Shown here piece after piece: positions 33,625 through 42,727 of a stretch of DNA of 64,000 nucleotides; positions within the stretch are counted from its first letter, which is position 1; each line of letters starts with the position of its first letter. Location of the stretch: the NCBI GenBank assembly GCA_964617645.1, contig CAZTYE010000003.1:248001-312000 (forward strand). The letters are read 5' to 3'. A program made the translations under genes and the position numbers. The notes under the pieces were generated by a model. That model saw nothing but the letters and a program-made list of their open reading frames with translations, ran no database searches and was not told where the DNA came from. Origin of the DNA: JADJGC01 sp964617645 (GTDB lineage: Bacteria; Zixibacteria; MSB-5A5; CAIYYT01).

Positions 33625-34335
33625 TTGATTAATTCACAGTTTCTTCTGGTGTCCGGTGGGCTACTTGATCTGCTGTCGCACATGTCGTTCTTCGGCTGGC
33701 TGATCCTGCTGGTCCTGCTTGTTATGAGTTTTATCACTTGGGCGATTGTCATCAATAAATGGCGACTTTATCGCGCCGGCATCGCTGACGGGCGCCGGTT
33801 TTTTCATACGTTTCGCCGCCGATCATCGTTGAAAGAGGCGCACGGCAAGTGTTTGCTTTACAAAGCCTCACCGTTGGCGCGCGTATTCGAAGAAGGATTT
33901 CGCGAATGGGAGTCGCTGATGGCCGCCAAAGACGGAAATCGCAGCGCCGGTCAAAACGTCAAACTCGAGCCCGACGAAATGGAAGCCATCGATCGCATTC
34001 TCGAAAAGGAAACCAACGAGCAAATCAAGAATCTCGAGCGGCACGTCGCTTTCCTGGCGACGGCCGCCAACTCGGCGCCGTTCATTGGTCTTCTCGGAAC
34101 CTGTTATGGTATCATGACAGCGTTTTTGAATATCGGCGAGCAGGGTTCAGCGTCGCTGATCGTCGTCGCGCCCGGTATTGCCGAAGCCCTGATCGCTACG
34201 ATCGTCGGCCTGGCGGTCGCGATTCCGGCGGTGATGGCTTACAACTGGGCCAACACCAAATTGAAATTTTTCGCCGACGACATGAACAACTTTTCGCTCG
34301 AATTCCTCGCCGCGGTCACCAAGGAGCAAATCTAA
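33625..34335 (+). CDS. tolQ: TolQ/ExbB/MotA-family proton channel protein
   Basis: 236 residues from TTG at 33625 with AGGAG upstream. Three membrane segments (about 15-40, 133-155, 170-195) and the family core HVAFLATAANSAPFIGLLGTCYGIMTAF ... APGIAEALIATIVGLAVAIPAVMAYN. Forms the inner-membrane motor with the next gene. The order channel-ExbD-TonB/TolA-TolB marks it as TolQ rather than ExbB. Confidence 0.92.
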   Translation: MINSQFLLVSGGLLDLLSHMSFFGWLILLVLLVMSFITWAIVINKWRLYRAGIADGRRFFHTFRRRSSLKEAHGKCLLYKASPLARVFEEGFREWESLMAAKDGNRSAGQNVKLEPDEMEAIDRILEKETNEQIKNLERHVAFLATAANSAPFIGLLGTCYGIMTAFLNIGEQGSASLIVVAPGIAEALIATIVGLAVAIPAVMAYNWANTKLKFFADDMNNFSLEFLAAVTKEQI

Positions 34336-34761
34336 ATGGCGCATAAGCGCAGACCGCGTCAATACGGCACGATGCACGATATCAACGTCGCTAATCTCGT
34401 CGACGTCGTGCTGGTGATTCTGATCGTCTTCATGATCTCGGCGCCGCTTATGCAATCGGGGATCAACATCGAACTGCCGACGACCAAGGAAGCCGACGCC
34501 ACGCTCTCCGAAGGAATCGTCGTGACCATCGATGAGCGCGGTGTCTACTACATTGACGACCGCGTCGCCGGACCGAGTGTTTTCGAGGAACGGATCAAGG
34601 AAGCGCATGCGGCCGCGCCGGAGAAGATGGTCTTCCTGCGCGCCGACAAGTCCGTTACGCACGGCAACGTCATTCTGGTAATGGGCTATATCAAAGCCGC
34701 TGGTATTAAAGAAGTCGGTTTGGTAACGAAGCTGCCGGAAGAAGGCCGTAAGAAGTTATAG
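34336..34761 (+). CDS. tolR: TolR/ExbD-family protein
   Basis: 141 residues, starting directly after the tolQ stop. A cytosolic N-tail, one membrane helix with the motor Asp (INVANLVDVVLVILIVFMIS), and the periplasmic domain with INIELPTTKEAD and VVTIDERGVYYIDDR. It converts proton flow through TolQ into motion of the energy transducer. Confidence 0.94.
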   Translation: MAHKRRPRQYGTMHDINVANLVDVVLVILIVFMISAPLMQSGINIELPTTKEADATLSEGIVVTIDERGVYYIDDRVAGPSVFEERIKEAHAAAPEKMVFLRADKSVTHGNVILVMGYIKAAGIKEVGLVTKLPEEGRKKL

Positions 34762-35496
34762 ATGCTGAAGAAGGATCTGATCATCTCGGTTTCTGCGCAT
34801 CTACTAATCGCCTTAGTGATTGTTGTGCTCAATCCGGCGATGGGGATGTTTCGCGACAAGCCGGAGATCATGATTGTCAAGCCGATGGACTTCGTCCCCG
34901 GCGGCGGCCCCAAGGCGGGTCAGGACGAGCCGGCCAAGATCGCGCCGACGCGGCCGTCGCCGCCGGAGCCGGTCGATGACGCGGCGGTGATCAAATCGAA
35001 AGAGAAAAAAGAGGCCGATAAGCCCAGGGAAAAGAAGAAGGAACCGACCAAACCCAAAGAGAAGATCAAGCCGGAACCGGAAAAGCGCGAAGCCGAACCG
35101 GTTGAGGAAAAAAGCGATCATCAGGTTCGCGACGACGGCAAAGGCGGACTTGAAGTGCAAGGCGCCGCCGTCGGTACCGGCGTTGGAGCCGGCATCGGAG
35201 CCGGGTCGTCAAATCTTCCGTACAATTTAGGACTCGTGCTCAACGTCATCGAGCGCAATTGGCGCAATCCGGTGACCGCGCCAAACTCGATTTCCTGCAC
35301 GATCTACTTCCAGATCGACCGCCGTGGCAATGTAATCGGTGAGCCGGTGATCGAGCGATCTTCGGGAATCGCGGTGTTCGATCAAGGCGCCGTATCGGCA
35401 ATCAAGCGCGCCAAGCAGTTTCCGGCGTTTCCCAGCAACTTTGACTACGAGTACATCGGTCTGCACCTCGACTTCGAGTACGTGCCGGAGATGTAA
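34762..35496 (+). CDS. TolA/TonB-type energy transducer
   Basis: 244 residues, starting directly after tolR. N-terminal membrane anchor (about 5-25), then a Pro/Lys/Glu-rich spacer (about 45-125), then a Gly-rich link (GAAVGTGVGAGIGAGSS) and a C-terminal TonB/TolA fold (VIERNWRNPVT ... SCTIYFQIDRRGNVIGEPVIERSSG). Its position between tolR and tolB suggests it does the TolA job of bridging to the outer membrane, though the C-terminal domain looks TonB-like. Confidence 0.9.
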   Translation: MLKKDLIISVSAHLLIALVIVVLNPAMGMFRDKPEIMIVKPMDFVPGGGPKAGQDEPAKIAPTRPSPPEPVDDAAVIKSKEKKEADKPREKKKEPTKPKEKIKPEPEKREAEPVEEKSDHQVRDDGKGGLEVQGAAVGTGVGAGIGAGSSNLPYNLGLVLNVIERNWRNPVTAPNSISCTIYFQIDRRGNVIGEPVIERSSGIAVFDQGAVSAIKRAKQFPAFPSNFDYEYIGLHLDFEYVPEM

Positions 35497-35513
35497 GGAC
35501 GACGAGGCGAATA

Positions 35514-36860
35514 TTGAGGAATCCATCTGATCTGAAGCGGGCAATCTTAAGACGCGCAGTGGCCATGTTCCTGCTGATGGTGTTTGCCGGATTGTCGGCG
35601 GCGACTTCGTTGCGGGCGCAAGGACTCGATATTGCAACTGCCATTCGTCGCGGCACGTGGAAGCCATACAAGATCGCCATCAATGATTTCAAAGTCGTCG
35701 GCGCTTTTTCATTGCAGGCGGATTCGCTGGCGCGAGCGCTGCAGAAGATCGTTACCGACGATCTGGATTTTCACATCTTCTTCGATACGATTCCAAAGGA
35801 CCAATTCTATCTCGATGTTTGGGAGATCAAAGAAATCTTGCCCGAGATCTGGCAGCGCATGGGCGCTGACTACCTGATCGACGGCGAAGTCGAGGTTACG
35901 GGCGATGAAGTCAAACTGCTGTACAAGATCAGCGAACTCACACCGCGGATGCAAGAGATGACTTCGGAGAAGCTTAAGACTTCGGTCGCGAACCATCGCC
36001 GTTTGGCGCATCTGGTCGGCGATGCCGCCGTGAAGCAGATCGCCGCCTCCGAGGGATTTTTCACGACGCGTATCGTCTTTGTGTCGTCCGCGTCCGGTCA
36101 CAAAGAACTCTTTGTCAGTGATTACGACGGTGCGAATCCGATCAAGATCACGGAAGATCGTTCAATCAATCTCTCGCCGGCATGGGATCGCAAACAGGAT
36201 AAATTCCTGTACACGACCTATAAGACCGGCCGACAAGAAGTCTGGGAGCGCGACGTTCGGACCGGAAAGTCAACGCCGGTTTCGACGTATCCCGGCTCCA
36301 ACAACGCAGCGGAAGTCTCGCCGGATAACGATGAAATCGTCATAACGCTGTCCAAGGATGGCAATTCCGATCTTTACGTGCTCGACCGGCGTGGTAAAGT
36401 CAAACGTCGTCTGACCGACTTGCCCTCAATAGAAGTCTCCGGATCGTGGTCGCCGACCAGCCGCGAAATCGCCTTTGCTTCTGATCGTACGGGACAGCCG
36501 CAGATTTACATCATGGATTCCGAAGGATTCGGCGTGACGCGACTAACCTATGAAGGCAAGTACAATGACTCGCCACGGTTCTCGCCCACCGGCGACGTCA
36601 TCGTGTTTGTTTCGCGCGGTGAAAACGGTCGATTTCAGGTTTGTACGATCGATGTTACCGGCCAGAATTTCCTGCGTCTCGACCAGACCGGTTCCAATGA
36701 AAATCCCCATTGGTCGCCCGACGGTTGGCATCTGGTGTACACCAAATACCGCGGACAAAGCAGCGACATCTATTTGATGGATCGCTTCAGCAAGAAATTC
36801 AAACAGATTACTTCCGACGGCAAGTCGTCGAATCCGGCTTGGCAGCCGTTTGTGCAGTAG
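35514..36860 (+). CDS. tolB: Tol-Pal system periplasmic beta-propeller protein
   Basis: 448 residues from TTG at 35514 with GAGG upstream. A signal peptide ends near SLRAQ, followed by the TolB N-terminal domain (PYKIAINDFKVVG ... DLDFHIFFDTIP, YLIDGEVEVTGDEVKLLYKI) and six WD40-like PD40 blades with repeated segments such as NLSPAWDR, SPDNDEIVITLSKDG, SWSPTSREIAFASDRTGQPQIY. It lacks a following pal or ybgF gene here, which usually completes the cluster. Confidence 0.95.
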   Translation: MRNPSDLKRAILRRAVAMFLLMVFAGLSAATSLRAQGLDIATAIRRGTWKPYKIAINDFKVVGAFSLQADSLARALQKIVTDDLDFHIFFDTIPKDQFYLDVWEIKEILPEIWQRMGADYLIDGEVEVTGDEVKLLYKISELTPRMQEMTSEKLKTSVANHRRLAHLVGDAAVKQIAASEGFFTTRIVFVSSASGHKELFVSDYDGANPIKITEDRSINLSPAWDRKQDKFLYTTYKTGRQEVWERDVRTGKSTPVSTYPGSNNAAEVSPDNDEIVITLSKDGNSDLYVLDRRGKVKRRLTDLPSIEVSGSWSPTSREIAFASDRTGQPQIYIMDSEGFGVTRLTYEGKYNDSPRFSPTGDVIVFVSRGENGRFQVCTIDVTGQNFLRLDQTGSNENPHWSPDGWHLVYTKYRGQSSDIYLMDRFSKKFKQITSDGKSSNPAWQPFVQ

Positions 36861-37054
36861 CGAACTGGGCTTATCCACTCGACCAATCTTGCATAGTGAT
36901 TCGCGACTGCGACTGCGCAGCTCCGGGATATAAGAACTGGCATACCCCGAGAGCTTTGCGGCAATACTCTCTCCAAGACAGCATCGCTTGCATCGCAGCC
37001 CAACCGACGCGAATTGATTAGGTTTTTGTCCGGCAATCGCCTACGTTGATAAAC

Positions 37055-38356
37055 ATGATAAATACCAACTCTCATGCCGGTTTTACCGGCCTCGGCATTG
37101 CGCCACTTCTTCTCGAAGTCGTCAACGCACTCAGGTTCAAGCTGCCGACACCGATTCAAGCCAAATCGATTCCGATCGGCATGGCCGGACAAGATCTCAT
37201 TGCCATCGCCCAGACCGGCACCGGCAAAACACTGGCCTTCGGCATTCCCATGATCCAAAGGCTCTCCAAAATCAAGGGCCGGATTTTGGTCTTGTTGCCC
37301 ACTCGTGAACTCGCGCTCCAAGTCGATGAGGCGCTCCATCCGTTTGCGGCCAAGATGCACCAGCTTACCGCCGTGCTGATTGGCGGCGAGTCAATTGAGT
37401 TCCAGCAGCGCGCCTTAAAAAAGCATCCGCGCATCATCATCGCCACGCCGGGACGCCTGATTGATATGATCGAACAGCGCCGCATTGCTCTCAGCGACAT
37501 TGAAATTCTCGTTCTCGATGAAGCCGACCGCATGCTCGACATGGGTTTTGCGCCGCAGATCAACAAGATATTGGCCCTGGTACCGAAGCAGCGGCAAACC
37601 ATGCTGTTCTCGGCAACAATGCCCCGGGAAATCGTCGCGATCGCGCAACGGCACATGCAGTTGCCGGTGCAGGTCGAAATCGCGCCGCCGGGCACTACGG
37701 CTGAGCGCGTCAATCAGGAAGTGTTCTTCGTTGGACGTGACGCCAAAACCCGACTGTTGGAAGTAATCCTGCGCGATACTCCCGGCCCGGTGCTGGTGTT
37801 CACCCGAACCAAGCACGGCGCGCGGCGACTGGCGCGCCAACTGCGCAACATCGGTCACGGCGCCGCAGAGATCCACTCCGATCGAACTCAAGGCCAACGC
37901 CGAAGTGCTCTCGATGGATTTAAATCGGGCCGCTATTCGATTCTGGTCGCCACGGATATCGCGGCGCGTGGTATCGACGTGACCGGCATCGAGTTGGTCG
38001 TCAATTACGACTTGCCGACGAATTCGGAAGACTATGTTCATCGCATCGGTCGCACGGCGCGAGCCGGACGAGCCGGACGGGCGATCTCTTTCGCAACATT
38101 GGATCAGGCCGTCGAAGTCAAGAAAATCGAACGTCTGATTCGCGCGGCGTTACCGGTGAGCAAGCTGCCGCAATTGCCGCCGGATCGCTCGGCGCCAAGG
38201 AGTGATTCGCAGCCGGCACGCGCTGCGCGCGCCAGTCAGCCGCCGGATTCGCGATCCGAGCAAAGGCGATTTCCGTCGTCACCTCCAGCGTCACCTTCGC
38301 ACTACGATAAGACGATGCAACGCCGCCAGAAGCCGTTTCGCCGTCGTCGATTCTGA
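37055..38356 (+). CDS. DEAD-box RNA helicase, RhlE-like
   Basis: 433 residues from ATG at 37055. Q motif (GFTGLGIAP ... PTPIQAKSI), Walker A AQTGTGKT, motif II VLDEADRMLDMGF, motif III FSATMP, and motif VI HRIGRTARAGRAG are intact. The last 60 residues are basic and disordered (Arg/Ser/Pro), as in RhlE proteins that bind rRNA. Likely roles are ribosome assembly or RNA turnover. It follows tolB by about 190 nt and is probably a separate unit. Confidence 0.94.
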   Translation: MINTNSHAGFTGLGIAPLLLEVVNALRFKLPTPIQAKSIPIGMAGQDLIAIAQTGTGKTLAFGIPMIQRLSKIKGRILVLLPTRELALQVDEALHPFAAKMHQLTAVLIGGESIEFQQRALKKHPRIIIATPGRLIDMIEQRRIALSDIEILVLDEADRMLDMGFAPQINKILALVPKQRQTMLFSATMPREIVAIAQRHMQLPVQVEIAPPGTTAERVNQEVFFVGRDAKTRLLEVILRDTPGPVLVFTRTKHGARRLARQLRNIGHGAAEIHSDRTQGQRRSALDGFKSGRYSILVATDIAARGIDVTGIELVVNYDLPTNSEDYVHRIGRTARAGRAGRAISFATLDQAVEVKKIERLIRAALPVSKLPQLPPDRSAPRSDSQPARAARASQPPDSRSEQRRFPSSPPASPSHYDKTMQRRQKPFRRRRF

Positions 38357-38510
38357 GTGCGCGGCGCTGAGATTTCATTGTTTCACGGACATCGGAGACC
38401 AAGCGCCTCCGGGCTAACGACTAACTTAGGTAATATCGATCCATAAATGCCCTTGACATCGCTGGTCACCCGTCGCTAATTGGCGCCGCACAGGTAACAA
38501 GGAGTAAATC

Positions 38511-39098
38511 TTGCGAACTACACAACTTAAACTCGTTCTCTTACTGGCGCTTCTAACCCTGGCACTGCTTCTGATCACATGCGCTCAACCGGCCGAGAAA
38601 CCGCTAACCCAGGCCGAAATCATCAAACGCGGCGAGTACTTGGTCAATCTCGGCGGGTGTAATGATTGCCACTCGCCCAAGCGAATGGGACCGAAAGGCC
38701 CCGAACCCGATCCGACAATCCTGCTTTCGGGACATCCGGCCACGGCAGGGGTTCCGGAAGTGATCCCGGGAATTCCAAATCCAGCCGGCTGGATCGGAGC
38801 TACAAACATGCACATGACAGCGTGGCTGGGACCGTGGGGAATTTCATTTGCGGCCAATCTAACGCCGGATTCGAAGACCGGAATCGGCGATTGGGAAGAG
38901 TCAGACTTCATCAGTGCGATGCGCACCGGCCAACATCTGGGCATGGGGCGGGAAATCCTGCCGCCGATGCCATGGCAGTCGCTGGCCAAAGTTACGGATG
39001 ACGACTTGAAGGCGATGTTTGCCTATCTCATGTCACTGCCGGCCGTGCCAAATCTCGTGCCGGGTCCGGTACCGCCAGCCGCCGCGCCGACGAATTAG
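38511..39098 (+). CDS. Mono-haem c-type cytochrome lipoprotein
   Basis: 195 residues from TTG at 38511 with AAGGAG upstream. A signal peptide with a likely lipobox (LLITC) precedes one haem site, CNDCH, at about residues 50-54. The mature part has GWIGATNMHMTAWLGPWG and LTPDSKTGIGDWEESDFISAMRTGQHLG, typical of membrane-bound diheme/monohaem cytochromes of the alcohol-dehydrogenase-subunit type. Probable distal Met is in PPMPW. It would carry electrons in the periplasm; the partner enzyme is not adjacent. Confidence 0.88.
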   Translation: MRTTQLKLVLLLALLTLALLLITCAQPAEKPLTQAEIIKRGEYLVNLGGCNDCHSPKRMGPKGPEPDPTILLSGHPATAGVPEVIPGIPNPAGWIGATNMHMTAWLGPWGISFAANLTPDSKTGIGDWEESDFISAMRTGQHLGMGREILPPMPWQSLAKVTDDDLKAMFAYLMSLPAVPNLVPGPVPPAAAPTN

Positions 39099-39155
39099 CA
39101 TTTTTGGCTAAGCACGCGATCGTGATCGACCGCTTGTTTGTGCGCGACGTTAAAT

Positions 39156-40343
39156 CTAGGCGCGTATCTTCAGTGGGAGGAACTGGAGGATCTGCTCCCG
39201 CGTAGCGCGGATGCCGCCTTGCGAGCGCTCGATCAATTTCATTTTCTCCAATTCTTTGACGTCTCGGACTAAGGTCGCATGTGCCTTGTTTGCGTACTCA
39301 GCCGCTACAGCGGGAGAAATTGTGCGTAATTTCTCGAAAGCAGTCGGTTCAGTTTGTCGTGACAGGTCAAGAAGTAGCTGCCTTCGCCTTCTGTCGCCTG
39401 CTTTCTTCCTTTCCGCAAAGGTTTCATACACGAAATCGCGCCAAGCTATGTCCCATTGCTGTGCCCTGATTTCATCCAACGCCCCGCGGAGAGAATCGAC
39501 TAGCCCTGAGATTGCGTACTTCAGAAAGGGCACGATGTTGCCGCCCGATTGGCTGGCTTGCTGTAATTGTCGGTAGTATTCTTGCCTGGTGCGGTTGTAG
39601 TGGTCGCTGAGCCCATGGGCCGCCGGCAGCGGAATGCCAGCCGCGAGCAACAATTGGAACTCAACCAGCCTTGCAGTCCTTCCATTGCCGTCACCGAACG
39701 GATGAATCCATGCGAGGTAAAGATGGGCAACGATCGCCTTCAGAATACCCATGGGGATCGCCATTTCGGGGACCGGAGAGTCGAAGCCAGCATTCAGCCA
39801 ATCACAAAGTCTATTAAGCAAGTATTCACAGTTTTCTGCCGGAGCACCGCGATATCGAGCACCATCAATTCCCACGTCATGATGCCGTACCTGCCCCGGA
39901 ATAACCGGCTCCCTGGTCTTGAGTTCATTCAATACAATGAAGTTATACTCCATAATGTCGCGAGGACTGATTCTTGAACCGGATGATGTAGTTAATTTTG
40001 AAATGATCAGGTTAAAGCCCTTCAGAACATTTTCGATCTCCTTCTGAAGATATTCGTCTGAGCGAGGAAGTTTGACCTCTTCACTAACGATCCCCTTTAC
40101 TTCTTCCTCGGTAAGCGTATTGCCTTCAATCGCGGTAGTTGCGTGTGCTCCTTTGGCCAAATAGACGAGATTCAATCGCTGATGCAATGACCGTTTCATC
40201 GGCACACCCGCGATGTGTTCGCACTTTGACCTGACTTCACCAATGAGCATCCACAGAGCTGGATCCACTAATCTCAGGTCCAGCATGAATGAGAGCCATG
40301 GATGGCTCTTCTCGTATTTCAGTTGCATCTTCTCGCGCTGCAT
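39156..40343 (-). CDS. Fic-domain protein with class II inhibitory motif
   Basis: 395 residues from ATG at 40343. The Fic motif HPFGDGNGRTAR at about residues 214-225 matches HxFxxGNGRxxR, so AMP transfer should be possible. The motif TTAIEGN at about residues 69-75, before the active site, matches the (S/T)xxxE(G/N) inhibitory helix that blocks the site in class II Fic proteins. The C-terminus has a winged helix (AVAAEYANKAHATLVRDVKELEKM). No antitoxin gene is next to it. Upstream DNA is AT-rich compared with neighbours, and the gene is monocistronic. Confidence 0.92.
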   Translation of the reverse strand: MQREKMQLKYEKSHPWLSFMLDLRLVDPALWMLIGEVRSKCEHIAGVPMKRSLHQRLNLVYLAKGAHATTAIEGNTLTEEEVKGIVSEEVKLPRSDEYLQKEIENVLKGFNLIISKLTTSSGSRISPRDIMEYNFIVLNELKTREPVIPGQVRHHDVGIDGARYRGAPAENCEYLLNRLCDWLNAGFDSPVPEMAIPMGILKAIVAHLYLAWIHPFGDGNGRTARLVEFQLLLAAGIPLPAAHGLSDHYNRTRQEYYRQLQQASQSGGNIVPFLKYAISGLVDSLRGALDEIRAQQWDIAWRDFVYETFAERKKAGDRRRRQLLLDLSRQTEPTAFEKLRTISPAVAAEYANKAHATLVRDVKELEKMKLIERSQGGIRATREQILQFLPLKIRA

Positions 40344-40480
40344 CTCATGTAGCAAGATTTGTCACACGATTTGTAACAAATAATACATTTAATCACAATA
40401 AGTTATATCGATTGTGGATAGAAAATGTTGAGCGAAATGTTACAGTCTTGAGCAATCGCGCTAAGCTCAGCCGAGCCAAG

Positions 40481-41875
40481 CTAACGATCTAACTTAGGCG
40501 GTACTTCGATCCGAGAACATGACGCCGCAACACCGATCAACGTGTTCGGCGTCACTTCGTTGATGGTTACATCAACGAACTCGCCGGGCGTGGCGCCGGT
40601 ATCGGGAAAGACGACGATCTTGTTGCCATCGTTGCGACCCATAAGCTGTTTCGGACGCTTGCCCATCCCTTCGACGAGCACCGAAAATGTCTGCCCGAGG
40701 TGAGTTTGATTGCGGCGATAAGCGATCTGTCGCTGCTGGTCGACGAGGCGCACCATGCGCTCGGACTTGATTTCATCGCTGATGTCATCCGGCAGGTTGC
40801 GCTGCGCGAGCGTACCCTTGCGCTCGGAGTACTTGAACATGAACGCCGAGTCGAACTGCACTTCCTGCATGACTTCGAGCGTCTCGGCGAATTCGGCCTC
40901 GGTCTCAGTCGGAAAGCCGACGATCACGTCGGTGGTGAGCGCCAATCCGGGAATTCGCTTGCGCATGCGCTGGGCCAGAGCGATGAACTCCTCGCGCTTG
41001 TAGGTGCGGTTCATCGCATCGAGAACGCGGTTGGAGCCGGCCTGTAGTGGCAGATGAACGTGCTTACAAGCCTTCGGGTTGGTCGCTACTACCTCGATGA
41101 GACTTTCCGGGAAATCTTTCGGGTGCGGCGAAGTAAATCGGATACGCTGAATGCCATCGATGCGACTCACTGCCGTTATTAGTTTGGCGAAGTCAAACCC
41201 CTTGAATTTGTAGCTGTTAACGTTCTGTCCGAGAAGTGTCACTTGTTTGAAACCGTGCTCGGATAACTGTCTGACTTCTTCGATTACATTAAAAGGATCA
41301 CGACTGCGCTCTCGGCCCCGAGTCATCGGCACCACGCAGAAGGTGCAGTAGTTGTCACAACCGCGCATCACCGCAATCCAGGCATTGATGCCGTGCCGGT
41401 TGGTCGGGAAAATATCGGCGTAGGTTTCGTACTCCGACAGCGTCAGTTTAAATTCCTTGGAACCTGAGTCTTGGACACTTTCGATCATAACCGGTAGGGC
41501 CTTGTATGAGTCCGGCCCGGCGATCAAATCGACCCCGGAGTTGCTTTCCAGCAAGTCCTTCTTGAGATTCTGCGCCATGCAACCGAGCACGCCGAGAATC
41601 ATCGCCTTCTTTTGTTTCTTCAGTTTTTTCAGCTCGCCTAGGCGCGCGAACACTTTCTGATGGGCGCCTTCGCGAATGGCGCAAGTGTTCAGAAGAACGA
41701 CACCGGCATCTTCCGGTCGCTCCGCGAGGCCGTAGTTGTTGCGCCGCAGAATTTCGCGCACGATGTCCGAGTCGTACTCGTTCATCTGGCAGCCGTACGT
41801 TTCTACGTAGGCCAAGCGTTCAAACGGCGCTCGCACCGGCGACGGCAAATCTGATGGAGTTGTCAGTTCGCTCAT
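40481..41875 (-). CDS. miaB: tRNA 2-methylthio-N6-isopentenyladenosine methylthiotransferase
   Basis: 464 residues from ATG at 41875; an upstream TTG would add seven. UPF0004 domain Cys residues (YVETYGCQMN, LLNTCAIREGA, LGVLGCMAQ), radical SAM motif CDNYCTFCVVP and a C-terminal TRAM domain are all visible. It adds the methylthio group to A37 of tRNAs that read UNN codons. It lies in a minus-strand run but has no close partner. Confidence 0.96.
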   Translation of the reverse strand: MSELTTPSDLPSPVRAPFERLAYVETYGCQMNEYDSDIVREILRRNNYGLAERPEDAGVVLLNTCAIREGAHQKVFARLGELKKLKKQKKAMILGVLGCMAQNLKKDLLESNSGVDLIAGPDSYKALPVMIESVQDSGSKEFKLTLSEYETYADIFPTNRHGINAWIAVMRGCDNYCTFCVVPMTRGRERSRDPFNVIEEVRQLSEHGFKQVTLLGQNVNSYKFKGFDFAKLITAVSRIDGIQRIRFTSPHPKDFPESLIEVVATNPKACKHVHLPLQAGSNRVLDAMNRTYKREEFIALAQRMRKRIPGLALTTDVIVGFPTETEAEFAETLEVMQEVQFDSAFMFKYSERKGTLAQRNLPDDISDEIKSERMVRLVDQQRQIAYRRNQTHLGQTFSVLVEGMGKRPKQLMGRNDGNKIVVFPDTGATPGEFVDVTINEVTPNTLIGVAASCSRIEVPPKLDR

Positions 41876-41940
41876 AGATAACCGCCCGGTCGACAATCAT
41901 CGACCGCGACGGTACGAATATACAGTTTCGTGCGGGTCTG

Positions 41941-42246
41941 TCAACCCAGCAGCTTGCGAGCGATGAGGTAGGGGATAATGATATAGAGAACGGTATCGCG
42001 GATCAAGTAGTAGACCACGATCGCGACTACCAGTTTCCAGCCGTAGCGCTTGACCAAATGTTTAGCTCGGGCGAGCAATCGAGCTCGCAGACCCATCCCC
42101 TCGGTTCCCGGTATTGGGGCTCGGAGATCGGCTTTTAGTCGCCGGAAGATCCCCGGTTTTTTCTCCGGCGCTGCCGGATCGTCTACGGAAGGACTGATCG
42201 CCGCTCGGTCAGCGGTTTTCGATTCATCAGGTTGCAAAGACCTCAT
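41941..42246 (-). CDS. Small basic protein with one C-terminal membrane helix
   Basis: 101 residues. A polar, basic N-terminal part (KKPGIFRRLKADLRAPIP) is followed by a hydrophobic stretch at about 72-98 (VVAIVVYYLIRDTVLYIIIPYLI). It overlaps the upstream monooxygenase-like gene by 20 nt. No family recognised. The overlap and membrane segment support a real gene. Confidence 0.6.
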   Translation of the reverse strand: MRSLQPDESKTADRAAISPSVDDPAAPEKKPGIFRRLKADLRAPIPGTEGMGLRARLLARAKHLVKRYGWKLVVAIVVYYLIRDTVLYIIIPYLIARKLLG

Positions 42247-42532
42247 ACTTCTCTACTTTTGAAGTCAACGCGATATGGCCGGCGCTATCCTTGAATTCGC
42301 CAACCCGCCGGTGTCCTTCAAGGTACTCGCTGCTCTTCGTCCACTGCTCAAATGCGTCTTCAGATTCCCAATGCGTCATGACAATGTACTCATCGCCTTC
42401 ACGCGGACGAAGGATCTCTGCCTTGATAAAGCCAGGCCGGCGGTCAACTGCCTTGGCGCGAGATTGGAAGACCTCTTCAAACCGTCCCCGAAATTCCACC
42501 GGTACCCGCATTCGGTTCATCATTACGAACAT
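42227..42532 (-). CDS. Antibiotic biosynthesis monooxygenase/IsdG-like (possible haem-degrading) protein
   Basis: 101 residues from ATG at 42532 with GAGGA upstream. The ABM fold shows MNRMRVPVEFRGRFEEVFQSRAK, PGFIKAEILRP and YIVMTHWESEDAFEQW. This pattern resembles the haem-degrading IsdG/HmoB group more than general ABM proteins, but haem binding is inference. Start choice: other ATG codons upstream lack a ribosome site. Confidence 0.8.
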   Translation of the reverse strand: MFVMMNRMRVPVEFRGRFEEVFQSRAKAVDRRPGFIKAEILRPREGDEYIVMTHWESEDAFEQWTKSSEYLEGHRRVGEFKDSAGHIALTSKVEKYEVFAT

Positions 42533-42727
42533 GGCTCTGATCCTCGGCAAAATCGCCTTTCTAAATGGACAAACAATTCAATCCTTAGTAACTTGGTCAA
42601 CATAACGATAGCTTGCCTGAAACACAATAAAATTCTGACAAAACTTATCTTAAAATGAAGTCTCGATGAGATTCAGATCGGCTCACACAGCGCCGAAAAA
42701 CGGATCGATAGGGCAAAGCAACCGTAA

